From contig NZ_JAJDNA010000005.1 of the NCBI RefSeq assembly GCF_022340925.1, forward strand, positions 1-64,000: 64,000 nt of DNA, written 5' to 3'. Both the position numbers and the translations under genes were made by a program. Positions 37,083 through 47,200 of this stretch are shown here, piece after piece. A model generated the notes under the pieces. The model was not told the DNA's origin. It did not search any database and saw only the letters and a program-made list of their open reading frames with translations. How positions within the stretch are numbered: the stretch's first letter is position 1; the number at the start of each line of letters is the position of its first letter. Source of the stretch: Thiocapsa sp. GTDB taxonomy: Bacteria > Pseudomonadota > Gammaproteobacteria > Chromatiales > Chromatiaceae.

Positions 37083-37775
37083 TCAGTCGGTGCGCTTGCC
37101 ACCGGAGGTTCCAGGATGCCGGCTTGACCGGAGTCTGAGGAGATAGCCCCCCGCGATCATCACCACGAGGGTGGCGCACAGGATCAGCGGGCCGAGCGGG
37201 CTGAACCGTGCGGCCTGCTCGTGCAGCTCCCGCATGGCCACCGCCCAGCCCAGGATGGCGACCGAGGTCCCGGCGAGGACGACGGTCAAGGTGACCCGCA
37301 TGGTGAGCCCCATCAGTACACCGAGGGCGCAGCCGACGACCGGACCGGTCATCCACAACGGCGACCAGACGAAGATGAACAGACCGATCAGCCCATAACG
37401 GCGGATCGGATCGCGATGCCGTTCCGCCGCCGCGCGGGCGGCCCGCAGGGACGGCCGCAATGCCTTCACCTCCAACAGCTGGCGCCAGCTGAGCACGAGC
37501 AGCGGGTAAAACGCCAGGACCAGGATGGTCTCGACCAGCAGGTTGGCGAGCACCACCGTGACGTCATCGAGCCCGGCGGCGTAGCCGAGTGACATGGCGG
37601 TCACGCGCCCGAAGACCAGGTTGGTCGCGATGACGGCCGCGAGCAATCGGGCGTATCCCACGGACCACATCGCGCTCATAGCCAGTGTCGCAACCAGGGC
37701 AAGTGACAGGGCCAGTCCGGCCACCAGGACCATGCCTTCAGGGGTCCGCAGCAAGGCTTTCCAGGACGCCGTCAT
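37083..37775 (-). CDS. Small multidrug export family protein (COG2426)
   Basis: A 230-residue integral membrane protein. Its helices and the motif order (LAAVIATNLVFGRVTAMSLG, LLVETILVLAFYPLLVLSW, RRYGLIGLFIFVWSPLWMTG and GPVVGCALGVLMGL) match the putative small multidrug export family (PF06695). Five or six membrane segments are visible. Family activity is only inferred from early annotation and the substrate is unknown. It lies 19 bp downstream of the DUF3422 gene on the same strand, so they are probably cotranscribed. Confidence 0.82.
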   Translation of the reverse strand: MTASWKALLRTPEGMVLVAGLALSLALVATLAMSAMWSVGYARLLAAVIATNLVFGRVTAMSLGYAAGLDDVTVVLANLLVETILVLAFYPLLVLSWRQLLEVKALRPSLRAARAAAERHRDPIRRYGLIGLFIFVWSPLWMTGPVVGCALGVLMGLTMRVTLTVVLAGTSVAILGWAVAMRELHEQAARFSPLGPLILCATLVVMIAGGYLLRLRSSRHPGTSGGKRTD

Positions 37776-37794
37776 CGCAGCCCGGGGGGACGAC

Positions 37795-39105
37795 TTAAGC
37801 CAAGTCGCGTGAAGCCGATTCGGTCGAGCCGGTCAAGCGCTTCTTCGTGCGCCTGAGGACAAACCAGGTGAAGCCGACCACGAAGGGGAGGGCGATGGCC
37901 ATGCCGAGCGTCGCGTCGAGCGGGAGACCGCCTTTCTCCAGACCCTTCAGCGCATAACCGACGAGTCCGACACCGTAATAGCCGATCGCCATGACCGACA
38001 GTCCTTCCACCGTCTCCTGGAGGCGAAGCTGCAGCTGGGCGCGGCGATCCATGGACTCCAGGAGTCGACGGTTCTGCTGCTGCAACGAGACCTCCACCCG
38101 GGCACGCAAGAGGCTGGTCAATCGGGCGGCGCGCTCGGCCAGGTCGGACTGCCGGTGTTGGGTCGCCTCGCAGGTCGCGATCGCAGGTGCCAGGCGCGCG
38201 TCGAGAAATTCGGAGAAGGTCTGCAGGCCCTCGATGCGCTGCTGGCGCAGCTGCTCCAGCCGTTGCTGGACCATGCCGTAATAGGCGCGCGCGGCGTCGA
38301 AGCGATAGGTCGTGCGCGCGGTGAGCGCCTCGATCTCGGTGGCGAGACTGGTCAACTCGGCGAGCAGGTCGCTCTCGGAGCTGGAACTGGCCGGGGTGGT
38401 CATGCGCGATGCCACCAGCGCCAGTCGGCGATCGGCCTCGCTGAGTGCCGGCGACACCTCACGCGCCAGGGGCAACCCGAGCAATGCGAGCGCCCGATAG
38501 CAGTTGATATCCAGGATGCGTTTCGCGAGCCGCCCGGCCTGGTTGTCGGACATGCTGCAGTCGCGAATGAGGATGTGGAAGAATCCGTCGGAATGAATCC
38601 GCAGATCCGACCAGGCGCGTGCCGACCCGGCCACCACCTCTGAGCCGATGACGGGGTTTCCTTCGAACAACGCGGTCAATGTGTCGGCATCGCGCTCCGG
38701 CGCATCGCAGGCTTCAATCGCCATCGTGACCGCGGCGATCGTCTCGCCGGGCAGCGTTCGCAGCCACTGCGCGGGCAGTTCATCGAGCACGGACGCGGCG
38801 AAAGGGTGATCGAAGGCCCCCTGTCTGCTGAAGGTGTAGGTGACGAACTCGGTGTGACGCTCCCAGCCCAGGCGAAGGGGCCCCACATCGGCCGCGTAGT
38901 GTTGATCGAATGTGTCCGGGACGGGCCCGCCGAACGTCTCCAGCAGCCGCTGGAGATGCTCGATGCTGGCCTCGGGACCCTGCTCGCCCAACATCACTGC
39001 GAGCTGAGCGACGCGTGCCGGGGCTCGCAGGGGATCATAGGTCCGGGCGTGCAGCTCGGCCGCGACGGCACGGCGGAGCGGATGCTCTCGGAACGGAAGG
39101 GGCAT
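37795..39105 (-). CDS. DUF3422 family membrane protein
   Basis: A 436-residue protein. The family opening LPFREHPLRRAVAAELHAR supports ATG 39105 rather than the longer frame to 39375. Blocks such as RHTEFVTYTFSRQG, SRAWSDLRIHSDGFFHILI and long helical stretches (EQLRQQRIEGLQTFSEFLDA) match DUF3422 (PF11902). Two hydrophobic helices near the C terminus (about 375-425; VEGLSVMAIGYYGVGLVGYA, MAIALPFVVGFTWFVL) anchor it in the membrane. Function unknown. It is upstream of the small export protein in a likely two-gene operon. Confidence 0.9.
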   Translation of the reverse strand: MPLPFREHPLRRAVAAELHARTYDPLRAPARVAQLAVMLGEQGPEASIEHLQRLLETFGGPVPDTFDQHYAADVGPLRLGWERHTEFVTYTFSRQGAFDHPFAASVLDELPAQWLRTLPGETIAAVTMAIEACDAPERDADTLTALFEGNPVIGSEVVAGSARAWSDLRIHSDGFFHILIRDCSMSDNQAGRLAKRILDINCYRALALLGLPLAREVSPALSEADRRLALVASRMTTPASSSSESDLLAELTSLATEIEALTARTTYRFDAARAYYGMVQQRLEQLRQQRIEGLQTFSEFLDARLAPAIATCEATQHRQSDLAERAARLTSLLRARVEVSLQQQNRRLLESMDRRAQLQLRLQETVEGLSVMAIGYYGVGLVGYALKGLEKGGLPLDATLGMAIALPFVVGFTWFVLRRTKKRLTGSTESASRDLA

Positions 39106-39335
39106 GTTTGCGATGCTCCGTGTTGCGAAGCCCGAGTATAACCGGGCTTCATGACGAAAGGCCTGGGCGGACCGGCGTTGGTCGCCGTTGAACCGTGCCG
39201 GCACCGATGCTCGCGGTCTGCGACCGGCGGCTGTCGACGCCCCGACGTGCGGCTTTGACGTCATTTGACATGTCGTTCGGCCCTTCTTGCCGCGCCGCGA
39301 AACCCCGAACGATGGCGAGCGCGAGAGGCGCCCAG

Positions 39336-42300
39336 TCAGCAGCGTAACAACAGCTCCGCGGGGCATTCGCGGCACCTTGCCCAGTCCGGGCCGAATGCGT
39401 TGCTGCTGCGGCCATCAATCTCGACCCGGGCCAGAGGACGCGGCAGCGCGGGCATGACGAGGATGCCGCCGGCAGGGACGACAAGGCCCGGCGAGAGCGA
39501 GACGCGCAAGGCGTCCGGCCCCTCACGGTGCAGGTGGTAGCTGAGGCGGCCATGATGCGTCGGCAGGTCGCGCACCCGGACCTCCCCGCCGTCGCTTAGC
39601 CAGTCCTCGGAGATCCCGGCCGCGATGACGAGGCTCCGGTCGGCCTCGCGCTCGTAGGCGAAGAGGCTGCGGACTGCGAGGATGTACTCGGCGCCGATCC
39701 AGCTATGCGGCATGTCCCCGATGAAGCTGGGGCCAAGCGGATCGCGCCAGGAGATCTCGGGCCACTGGTTCCAGGGCCGGATGCGTCGGTCGGCCAGGAA
39801 GAAGTCCAGGAGCTCATGCGCCTCGCGCCGCCGGCCGAGCCGGACCAGCGCGGCGATGATGCGGATCTCGTAGGCGGTGTAGTTGGCCCAGGGAATCTCT
39901 CCGCGGATCCGCTCGCGGAACCCGCTAAGGTATTTGTCGAAGGTCTGATCGATGGCAGGGCGCGGCATGCGATGCAGCTCGTCGGCGACCGCGATGGCGA
40001 TGGCGGTGGCCGATGGGTCGAAGTCGGCGAGCTCCACCGAGCCGGGCACGAAATCCAGTCCGCGCTCCCGGATGACGAGGTCCAGCGAGGCGTAGAGCGT
40101 TTCCTGGAAGGCGTCGCGCAGCGCGGCGATGCGCCCGGACTGCGCCCGCTCGCCGAGCAGACCGGCCATCTCCGCGGCGTCCTTGAAGCCGCGCAGCGCC
40201 CAGAAATCGTCCCAGTAGGCGTGCACCGGATGCGCCATGTAGCCCTCGTGGCTCATGGACTCGGGCAGGAGGCCGTAGCAGGCTCGTCGCTCCGGCGCCC
40301 GGTATTGGGGGGTCAGCCGCTGGTTCCGCAGCGAGACGAGAAAGTCGACGGATTTCAGGACCGACGGCCACATCTCGGACAGAAACTCGCGGTCGCCGGT
40401 GAAGCGGTAGTGGTCCATCACGGCAAAGATGAGCTCGCCCCAGCTGTCATATTCGGGCAGCCACTCGCAGCCGTCGCGATCCACGCAGTCCGGCAGGTTG
40501 CCGTCGGCACTCTGATAGCCCGCATACCAGCGGACGAAGTCGCGTCCCTCCCCGGCGCGCCCGACCCGCGCCAGGGCCGCGCCCATCAGGGCACCGTCCC
40601 GGATCCAGGCGCGCGCGTAACGGCGCGGTCCGGGCTGGAGCGCGGGACCGTCGCGGTTGACGAGGATATGCGCAGCGGCGGTCTTGAGGGTGTGCACGAC
40701 TGCTGCGCCCTGTGACGGCAACTGGATGTCGAAAGCCCCCAGCCTGTCCTCCCACTCGGACAGGGCGCGCCCGAGCCTCCCGGTGCCGGAGAGACCGGTG
40801 GACCACCGCGCCGTCTTTCCCGGATTCGGCTCGCCGAAGGGGACTGCAAGATCGATCTCGTGCGCCGAGTGCGCCGGCAGCTCCAGATCGAACCGCAGTG
40901 CCCCGGAGGCATAGCCGAAAGGGTCGTCCACCTGCGCCCGATCCGGCAGTCGTCCCGATCTCAAGGATTCGGTAACCCCGCCCTGGCCAAAGGTCGCCGC
41001 GCCGAACCCGCTGGGTTCCGCGAGGGGAATGACCCACTTGCCGCGATCGACCCGAACCTGGCCTGACGCGTAAGTCAGGGTGCGGATCGGACTGACACCG
41101 CCGAAGTCGTTCCAGTGTTGCCAGGTCGGCGTGACCTGGAAGGGGCGGATGGCGGCGAAGAGGGATAGCGGTCGTGCCCTGTGCGAGTCGTTCGCGAGAC
41201 GGTAGCGGATGAAGAGGCAAGAGTCCCCCAGCGCCCCGGTCGCCCAGGCGGTGATGTGGAGTCTCAGGTCGCCGGCCTGCCATTCGCAGGAGGGGACCGG
41301 CAGATACCCACGCTCGAGGGCCTGGCTCAGGGAGACATCGGCCCAGGTCAGGAGTCGGCCGTCGACGAAGAGAAAGGGCTCGATCGAGAAGGCGCCCTTG
41401 TCGACCTCCACCAGGCCTTCCTCGTTGAAGAGCGCCTGGGTGACGTCCTCTCCCGTCCCGACAGGGGTCCAGTAGGTCTGGCGCCCCAGGAGGTATTTGG
41501 GATAGAGGCCGGCCCTTGTCCGTTCGGCGATGGCGCTGAAAAAGTCGTTGATGGAGCGGGAGAACTCGTAGGGCTTGACCTCTATGCGCCGGATGCCAAA
41601 CCCCGCCCCGCCCTGACTGCGCTGCAACTCGAGCGAGACATAGCGGGAAGCGGCCTGGGGGAGGTAGATATAGGTCTCCGCGCCGACCCCGTGATCGCTC
41701 GCGTAACAGGTTCGCCAGTCGTCTCCGTCGCTGGAGAGCCTGACCTTGAAGACTCGGGGCCGTCGCTGGTCGTCCCAGCGGATGACCAGGCCGCCGTACT
41801 CCCGCTCGCACCGGAAATCGATCACCAGCCGTTGTGGCTTGTCCGTGCAGGTGCTGCGCCAGCAGGTCGCGGGAGACGGGTCGCAGACGTGCCATGGGTC
41901 GCAGCCGGGCATTGAGCTGGTCGCCTCCACGTGTGGGGTCAGGTAGTAGCTGGTGTCCTCGAGGCGAAGATCATCGATCCAGATCGTCCCCTGTCCTCCG
42001 GGTCCGGCGGCGATCACCAGCTCAATGGCGGCGATCCGGTGCGCCGGGCCCCCGCCCAGCGGTCCCCAGGCGAAGGCGATCTGGCTGCTCTTGATATGCA
42101 CATCCCGCCAGTCATCCGGCGGCTCGAATGCCTCCTCGCGATAACGCCAGACGTTCTGGTTGGAGGCGTCCACCAGCTTGAGCTCGAGGATGTTGCTGGG
42201 TCCGCTGCCGCGGATGCCGAAATCGAAGCGGTAGCTCTCCGGCAGGGTCAGGTCGAATGCCTTGCGCGCGACCACGAAGCCACCGCCGCCCTGAAAATCG

Positions 42301-42425
42301 AAGTCCAGGCGCATCGCGCCCGCGTGTCGCCCCCGCTCCGGGGAGATCCGCAGGCTGGACTGTCCCGAGGTGATGGCGCTCCAGCCGGACAGATCCGCGA
42401 AGTCATCCAAGATGTCGCTGTTCAT
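39336..42425 (-). CDS. Six-hairpin glycosidase with carbohydrate-binding and discoidin-like domains
   Basis: A 1029-residue carbohydrate-active protein without an obvious signal peptide. Residues about 1-155 are a jelly-roll carbohydrate-binding region (DILDDFADLSGWSAITSGQS); about 165-290 resemble an F5/8 type C (discoidin) domain (ATCWRSTCTDKPQRLVIDFR). After a linker and beta-sandwich, residues about 590-900 are an (alpha/alpha)6 barrel (YARAWIRDGALMGAAL, EYDSWGELIFAVMDHYRFTG, PVHAYWDDFWALRG) like the GH15/GH63/GH94 group. It is last in a three-gene cluster with an ABC protein 16 bp upstream and a GH94 protein. A glucan or disaccharide substrate is likely, but family number and activity cannot be fixed by eye. 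Confidence 0.78.
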   Translation of the reverse strand: MNSDILDDFADLSGWSAITSGQSSLRISPERGRHAGAMRLDFDFQGGGGFVVARKAFDLTLPESYRFDFGIRGSGPSNILELKLVDASNQNVWRYREEAFEPPDDWRDVHIKSSQIAFAWGPLGGGPAHRIAAIELVIAAGPGGQGTIWIDDLRLEDTSYYLTPHVEATSSMPGCDPWHVCDPSPATCWRSTCTDKPQRLVIDFRCEREYGGLVIRWDDQRRPRVFKVRLSSDGDDWRTCYASDHGVGAETYIYLPQAASRYVSLELQRSQGGAGFGIRRIEVKPYEFSRSINDFFSAIAERTRAGLYPKYLLGRQTYWTPVGTGEDVTQALFNEEGLVEVDKGAFSIEPFLFVDGRLLTWADVSLSQALERGYLPVPSCEWQAGDLRLHITAWATGALGDSCLFIRYRLANDSHRARPLSLFAAIRPFQVTPTWQHWNDFGGVSPIRTLTYASGQVRVDRGKWVIPLAEPSGFGAATFGQGGVTESLRSGRLPDRAQVDDPFGYASGALRFDLELPAHSAHEIDLAVPFGEPNPGKTARWSTGLSGTGRLGRALSEWEDRLGAFDIQLPSQGAAVVHTLKTAAAHILVNRDGPALQPGPRRYARAWIRDGALMGAALARVGRAGEGRDFVRWYAGYQSADGNLPDCVDRDGCEWLPEYDSWGELIFAVMDHYRFTGDREFLSEMWPSVLKSVDFLVSLRNQRLTPQYRAPERRACYGLLPESMSHEGYMAHPVHAYWDDFWALRGFKDAAEMAGLLGERAQSGRIAALRDAFQETLYASLDLVIRERGLDFVPGSVELADFDPSATAIAIAVADELHRMPRPAIDQTFDKYLSGFRERIRGEIPWANYTAYEIRIIAALVRLGRRREAHELLDFFLADRRIRPWNQWPEISWRDPLGPSFIGDMPHSWIGAEYILAVRSLFAYEREADRSLVIAAGISEDWLSDGGEVRVRDLPTHHGRLSYHLHREGPDALRVSLSPGLVVPAGGILVMPALPRPLARVEIDGRSSNAFGPDWARCRECPAELLLRC

Positions 42426-42440
42426 TGCAGTGCTCCCAAT

Positions 42441-44162
42441 TTACGTCGAGCGCGAGTCCTCCCCCACGATCCGCGCCGCCCGATCGCCCGTCCAGCTCCA
42501 GTTGCCATCCGCGCGGATGTCCAGGATCGTATCGTAGAGATCACCCGGCCCATTGGACCGGCCGAGGTGGACATAGCCGATGGAGGCCGCGGAGAATCGC
42601 TTCAGGACCATGCTGATATGCTCGCTGCCCAGTGCGGTTTGCGGTCGGTCGAGCAGGACGAGGCGGGGGGCGGCAAGTATGACGCGGATGCAGGCCAGGC
42701 GTTGCTGCTCGCCGAGCGACAGCAGGCTCTCCCAGTCCTGCTCGGTGCTCAGCCCGCCTGCCCGCGCCAGCACCGAGTCCAGGGCCCAGTCCCCGATCAG
42801 TTTGAGGATCTCCGCGTCGGCGACCGTCGTGTCCGCCCCGGCGGGGACCAGCGCCGCACGCAAGGTCCCGGGCGGCTGGTAGGGCCGTTCGGCGAGAAAG
42901 CGCAGGTCTTGGGCGCCGGGTCGGAAGAGACATCCGTCGCCGCTGACGTCGAGGCCCGCCGTTGCCCTGAACAAGGCCAGGGTCGCCGCCTCGTCCTCGG
43001 CCCGGATCAGGACCCGGCTGCTCAGGGGGATCGCGATCGAGAGATCCCTGACCAGGATCCGGCCGTCCTCGGGTGAGCGCAGGGTGAGCCGCTCGTACGC
43101 CAGCTGCGGACCCGCTGTATGGATTTCGACGGCCGATCGCGATACGGGCGCGGTGTGCTCGACGGCCTCGGTCAGTGAATTCAGCCGCTCGACCACGGCG
43201 GCGAAGCTCGAGATCGACTGGAACTGGGTGACGACCAGTGAGAAGGCGGCCACGAGGGTCGAAAAGGCCATCGCCGACTGTGTCACCACGCCGAACTCGA
43301 CCCGCCCGTCCATGAAGGCCGGCGCAATGATCAAGGCTGGAATGATCTGGATGAGCCAGTTGTAGCCGGTGGTGAAGAAACCGAGGTTGCGGTTGACGCA
43401 GATGATCTGACGAAAGTTGCCGACCAGGCCCGCCAGACGATCCCGCAGACGTTCCGAGATCCGCGGCTCGCTGCCGGACAGCAGGATCTCCTCGGCGTTC
43501 TCGCGCACGTGGATGAGGCCGGCGCGGAAATTGGCCTCCCGATCGAGCTGGTCGTAGTTGAGACCAACCAGCGGACGACCCAGCAGGATCGTCAGCAACG
43601 AGCCGCCTGCGGCGTAGAGTACGGCCACCATGAACAGTGGGGGGCTGATGGACCAGAGCACCCCTGAGAACGCCAATACCGTGAAGCTGCTGTTCAGCCC
43701 CATGAGCATGAAGGACAGCGTGGTCACGGTGAAAGATCGGACGTCCTCGGCAATGCGCTCGTCCGGATTGGGGAGGGTCCGGGAAGCTTCCAGACGATAG
43801 TAGGTTCCATCGGCCAGATAGCGATCGACAAACCGCCGAGTCAGGACCTCCCGCCATAGCAGCGCGAGGCGCTCTTCGGTGAAGTGCGAGAACACCGAGA
43901 GCAGGGTGGAGACGGCAAAGACGGCGAGATAGAAGAGGGCCTGCCGCATGAGCTCGGCCTCGTCGCGGTCCGCGATCGCGGTCATGAAGTCCCGGCCGAC
44001 ATAGCTGTTGACGACGTTCATTCCGTTGATCGCGAACAGGAAAGCGATCAGCCCCGCAAACATCCATCGGGCCTTCCCACCGACCTCCGAGGTCACAAAG
44101 TCGCGGACCGATTGAACGAATCGCGCCCCCGTCACGCGATGCGGAATCGGCTGGTGTTTCAT
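42441..44162 (-). CDS. SbmA/YddA-like ABC transporter with degenerate ATPase site
   Basis: A 573-residue half-transporter: an ABC_membrane_2 domain (residues about 1-340, with WMFAGLIAFLFAINGMNVVN and NFRAGLIHVRENAEEILLSG) and a C-terminal nucleotide-binding domain. The ABC signature is intact (L-S-L-G-E-Q-Q-R from 481) and an H-loop-like His is at about 532. But the P-loop, expected as G-x-x-G-x-G-K-S/T around 386-395, reads RAEDEAATLALFRA with no GKS/T, and after the Walker B Asp505 the catalytic Glu is Arg506 (LLDRPQ). It should not hydrolyse ATP normally. It sits between the GH94 and six-hairpin genes (gaps 88 and 16 bp), implying a glycan-linked role. Confidence 0.85.
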   Translation of the reverse strand: MKHQPIPHRVTGARFVQSVRDFVTSEVGGKARWMFAGLIAFLFAINGMNVVNSYVGRDFMTAIADRDEAELMRQALFYLAVFAVSTLLSVFSHFTEERLALLWREVLTRRFVDRYLADGTYYRLEASRTLPNPDERIAEDVRSFTVTTLSFMLMGLNSSFTVLAFSGVLWSISPPLFMVAVLYAAGGSLLTILLGRPLVGLNYDQLDREANFRAGLIHVRENAEEILLSGSEPRISERLRDRLAGLVGNFRQIICVNRNLGFFTTGYNWLIQIIPALIIAPAFMDGRVEFGVVTQSAMAFSTLVAAFSLVVTQFQSISSFAAVVERLNSLTEAVEHTAPVSRSAVEIHTAGPQLAYERLTLRSPEDGRILVRDLSIAIPLSSRVLIRAEDEAATLALFRATAGLDVSGDGCLFRPGAQDLRFLAERPYQPPGTLRAALVPAGADTTVADAEILKLIGDWALDSVLARAGGLSTEQDWESLLSLGEQQRLACIRVILAAPRLVLLDRPQTALGSEHISMVLKRFSAASIGYVHLGRSNGPGDLYDTILDIRADGNWSWTGDRAARIVGEDSRST

Positions 44163-44249
44163 GTCTCGATGCCCCGCGTTCGCCGGTTCAAGGAAGGTCC
44201 GGTGCCCGGAACCGGCACGATGCAGGCAATGCCTGCGGGGTTGGTCGCC

Positions 44250-47200
44250 CTATCCGGTCTCGACCCCGATTCGATTCAGGCCGTTGGTCAGACCTGCGCG
44301 GAACGTCTCCAGGGTGATCTCCGCGGCCCCGACACGGTAGGGGGATGCACCCCGGCTAAAATCGAGACCGGTCCCGTTGAGGGTCACGGCGACCGGACCG
44401 CACCCCGCGTCTCCGACGATATAGGTGACCTCCAGCTCATGTCCCGCCAGCTCCAGCCTGGCCCGCAGGCCACCCAGGCTTGCCGGGATCACGGGGTCGA
44501 TCACCAGCCGCCCCCGTTCGATCCGCAGCCCCAACAGGCAACACAGGATCAGCCCCATACCGATCCCCGCCCCGCTCGAATAGACCCGCCAGCCGCCATT
44601 CAGAGGGATCTCCCCGCGCAGCGCCCGCTCGTATTCCGAGCAGGCCTCGTAGCGGTCTGCGAATGCCGCGTCTGAGCTGGAATAGTAACAATTGGCCTGG
44701 CGCGGCGTGGCCGCGGGGACCAATCCATGGATACCGATCGGGTTGGCCTGACAGAGCGCGCGGAAGAAGGCCTCGGCGTCGCCGACACGCCAGAGCGCCG
44801 CGGCGTAGCGGAGATGCGCGTGGGTGTACATGAGCCCGATCTCGCGGCCGAAGAAGCTGCTGCTCTCCGCCCGCTGGAAACGGCGCTGCAGTCCGCCGCG
44901 ATAGGCCATGGGCCGGTCGAACAGTCTGGCCCCATCGGGACCCAGGAGATGCGCCTCGATCAAGCCCAGATGCCGGCGCGCCTGCTCCGGCGTCAGGAGG
45001 CCGTCGCTGATCGCATGCACCATCGCCAGCAGGCTGTAGGAGAGACCCGTCGCGGTGTCACGCGGATGCAGCAGATAGGCGACGGCGTCCTTGTCCTTGA
45101 AATCGGCAAAGCCGGTCAGGATGCCGTCGACGATCAGGAGCCGCTGGAAGTCCGCGCGCACGGCGTCTGCCTCGGCGAGAAGAACCGCCGCCGGACCGCT
45201 GAGCCCCAGGTGCCGGAAGGCCGTCGCCAGGGTGACAAGCGTCTGATGATGGAGCGTTACGGTCCAGGCGCTGCACAGATGATCCCGCATGCTCGGGTCG
45301 ACCGGCTGCAGCGAGTCGTTCCAGTCTCCGTTGCCGTAGGCGGCGAGACGGGTGCCCGGTATACGCCGCTCGCGGATGACCGAGAGGGCCCGCGCCAGGT
45401 GCGCATGGATGGTCGCGCGCTCCGCCCGCTCGTCCCCCTCCGGGTGGAAGAAGGGAACCACCTCGTCCAGCAGTGCGCGGTCGCCGGAAGCGGCGAGATA
45501 CTGCCCCAGCGCAAGCAGCGGCCAGAAGACGATGTCGCCGTGCGAGTCGCCCGGGCGGATGGTGCGCTCCCGCTCGAAGAACATGAACCACTGGGGCCAG
45601 TCCCCATCCGGGTTCTGGTTCCTGAACAGCCGCACCAGCAGATCGCGCACCGGCTCGTGGTATCCGAGGGCGAGCAGCAGCTCCACGGGTCCCTGCGACA
45701 CGTCGCGGGTGCCCCAGCCGCCGCCGGAATACTGCTCCAGCCCGCGCGGACTCAGATAGTGGATGAGGGCGTCGTGGGCGAGCCAGGGCAGGATCTCGCC
45801 CAGCCGCGCCGCGTCGTCGGCCAAGGTGCTGCCCGCAGGCGGATGCAGCTGCAAGCCGGCCGTGATCCGCAGCCAGTAAGTCTCCTCGTCCAGGCCGCTT
45901 GGCCCCTCGTCGGTGACCAGGTGCGCGGTCAGGCGAAAGCCGATGGAGGTCGCCGGCTCGGTGACGAGACAGAGGAAAGGCTGATCGCGGGAGCACCCGT
46001 CGGTGAAGAGAAGCTCGTCCCCTCCGAACCGATCGATCCGGGTCCCGGGGAAGGGCGCGAGACGGAAATCGCCATCGGGAAAGCGCCGCCCGACGTCGGA
46101 GTCGGGGACGGGCCGGATCAGGAACCGCTCCCCGAACCTGGCGAAGTGCACCGGCACCGGGGACGCGCCGTCGTCGCCGTTGACCGCGACATGGCTGGAC
46201 AGCAGGAAACGCGCGGGCGGACCCGCGAGCACCTCGACCGTCAGGGTCAGCTCATGGCGGTCGGTGGGTGCCCGGCTGGTGACCTGGATCCAGCCGCGCG
46301 CGTGACGGTAATCCCAGCGGCAACATTGCGGGGTCATGGCGAAGGCGGACGGAACATCGAGTAACCGCCAGTCGCCGTCGAGCTCCACGAGCAGTCGCTG
46401 GCCGTGCGAACGGAAGAGGCCCAGATAGCCGTGGGTGGCGGACAGGAGCCGGTTGATGCTGACGTGCCCCTGGGTCACCAGCGAGTGGAAGACGCCGGCC
46501 ATCCAGACGGTCGAGGTCAGCCCCGCCTCGTCCGGCGTCAGCTCGGAGCCGGTGCGTAGGATCTGACCGTGCGGCCGCAGCACGGCCAGCTCCTTGGCCT
46601 TGAGCACAACATGCGTTCGGTCGTCGGTGAAAAAGGACAGCGGCACGCCTTCGTCGGTCTCCAGATGACGCAGGTTCGCGCCGAACCGATCGGTGATCTC
46701 GCTCGGCGTCAGATCCAGCGACTCCAGCGGGAGCACGGGGGCGAACAGGCTAGCCGTTGCCGGCGCGGCCGCCTCGGGGATCGCGATAGAGCGCGGGGTG
46801 GCCTCGGGCAGGGCAAGCGCCCGCTCGACGGCGGCCAGATCGACGGGGGAGGTCGCCTCCGGATGATCGGCCTGGAACCAGCCGAAGAATCCCCGCATCA
46901 CCTGCGCGCCCGGCTCCAGCTGCAGCGGCGCCTCCTGGATGGCCGCCATGCCGTGCTCGTGCTGGCGTCGGGCACCGGGCAGGCCCTCGCTCAAGGCGAT
47001 CGGCTCTCGGCCTGCGCGGGTGGCCAGGCCGTGCACCTGCAAAGCGTCGGTAGCGTAGCTGACACCCCGTCCCAGTGAGCCGATCAGACACCAGGGATGG
47101 AGACCGCCCATCGCCTGGTTCTGCCGCGTCGCCAGCACCCAACCCCGCTCAGGGTGCTGGAGCGGCGTGTGGTCGAGATACTGGCTGACGTAATACTCGT

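Noticed and set aside
44727-46364. Plus-strand frame opposite the GH94 gene
   Set aside because: Low-complexity Arg/Glu/Gln protein without motif, opposite a conserved phosphorylase.
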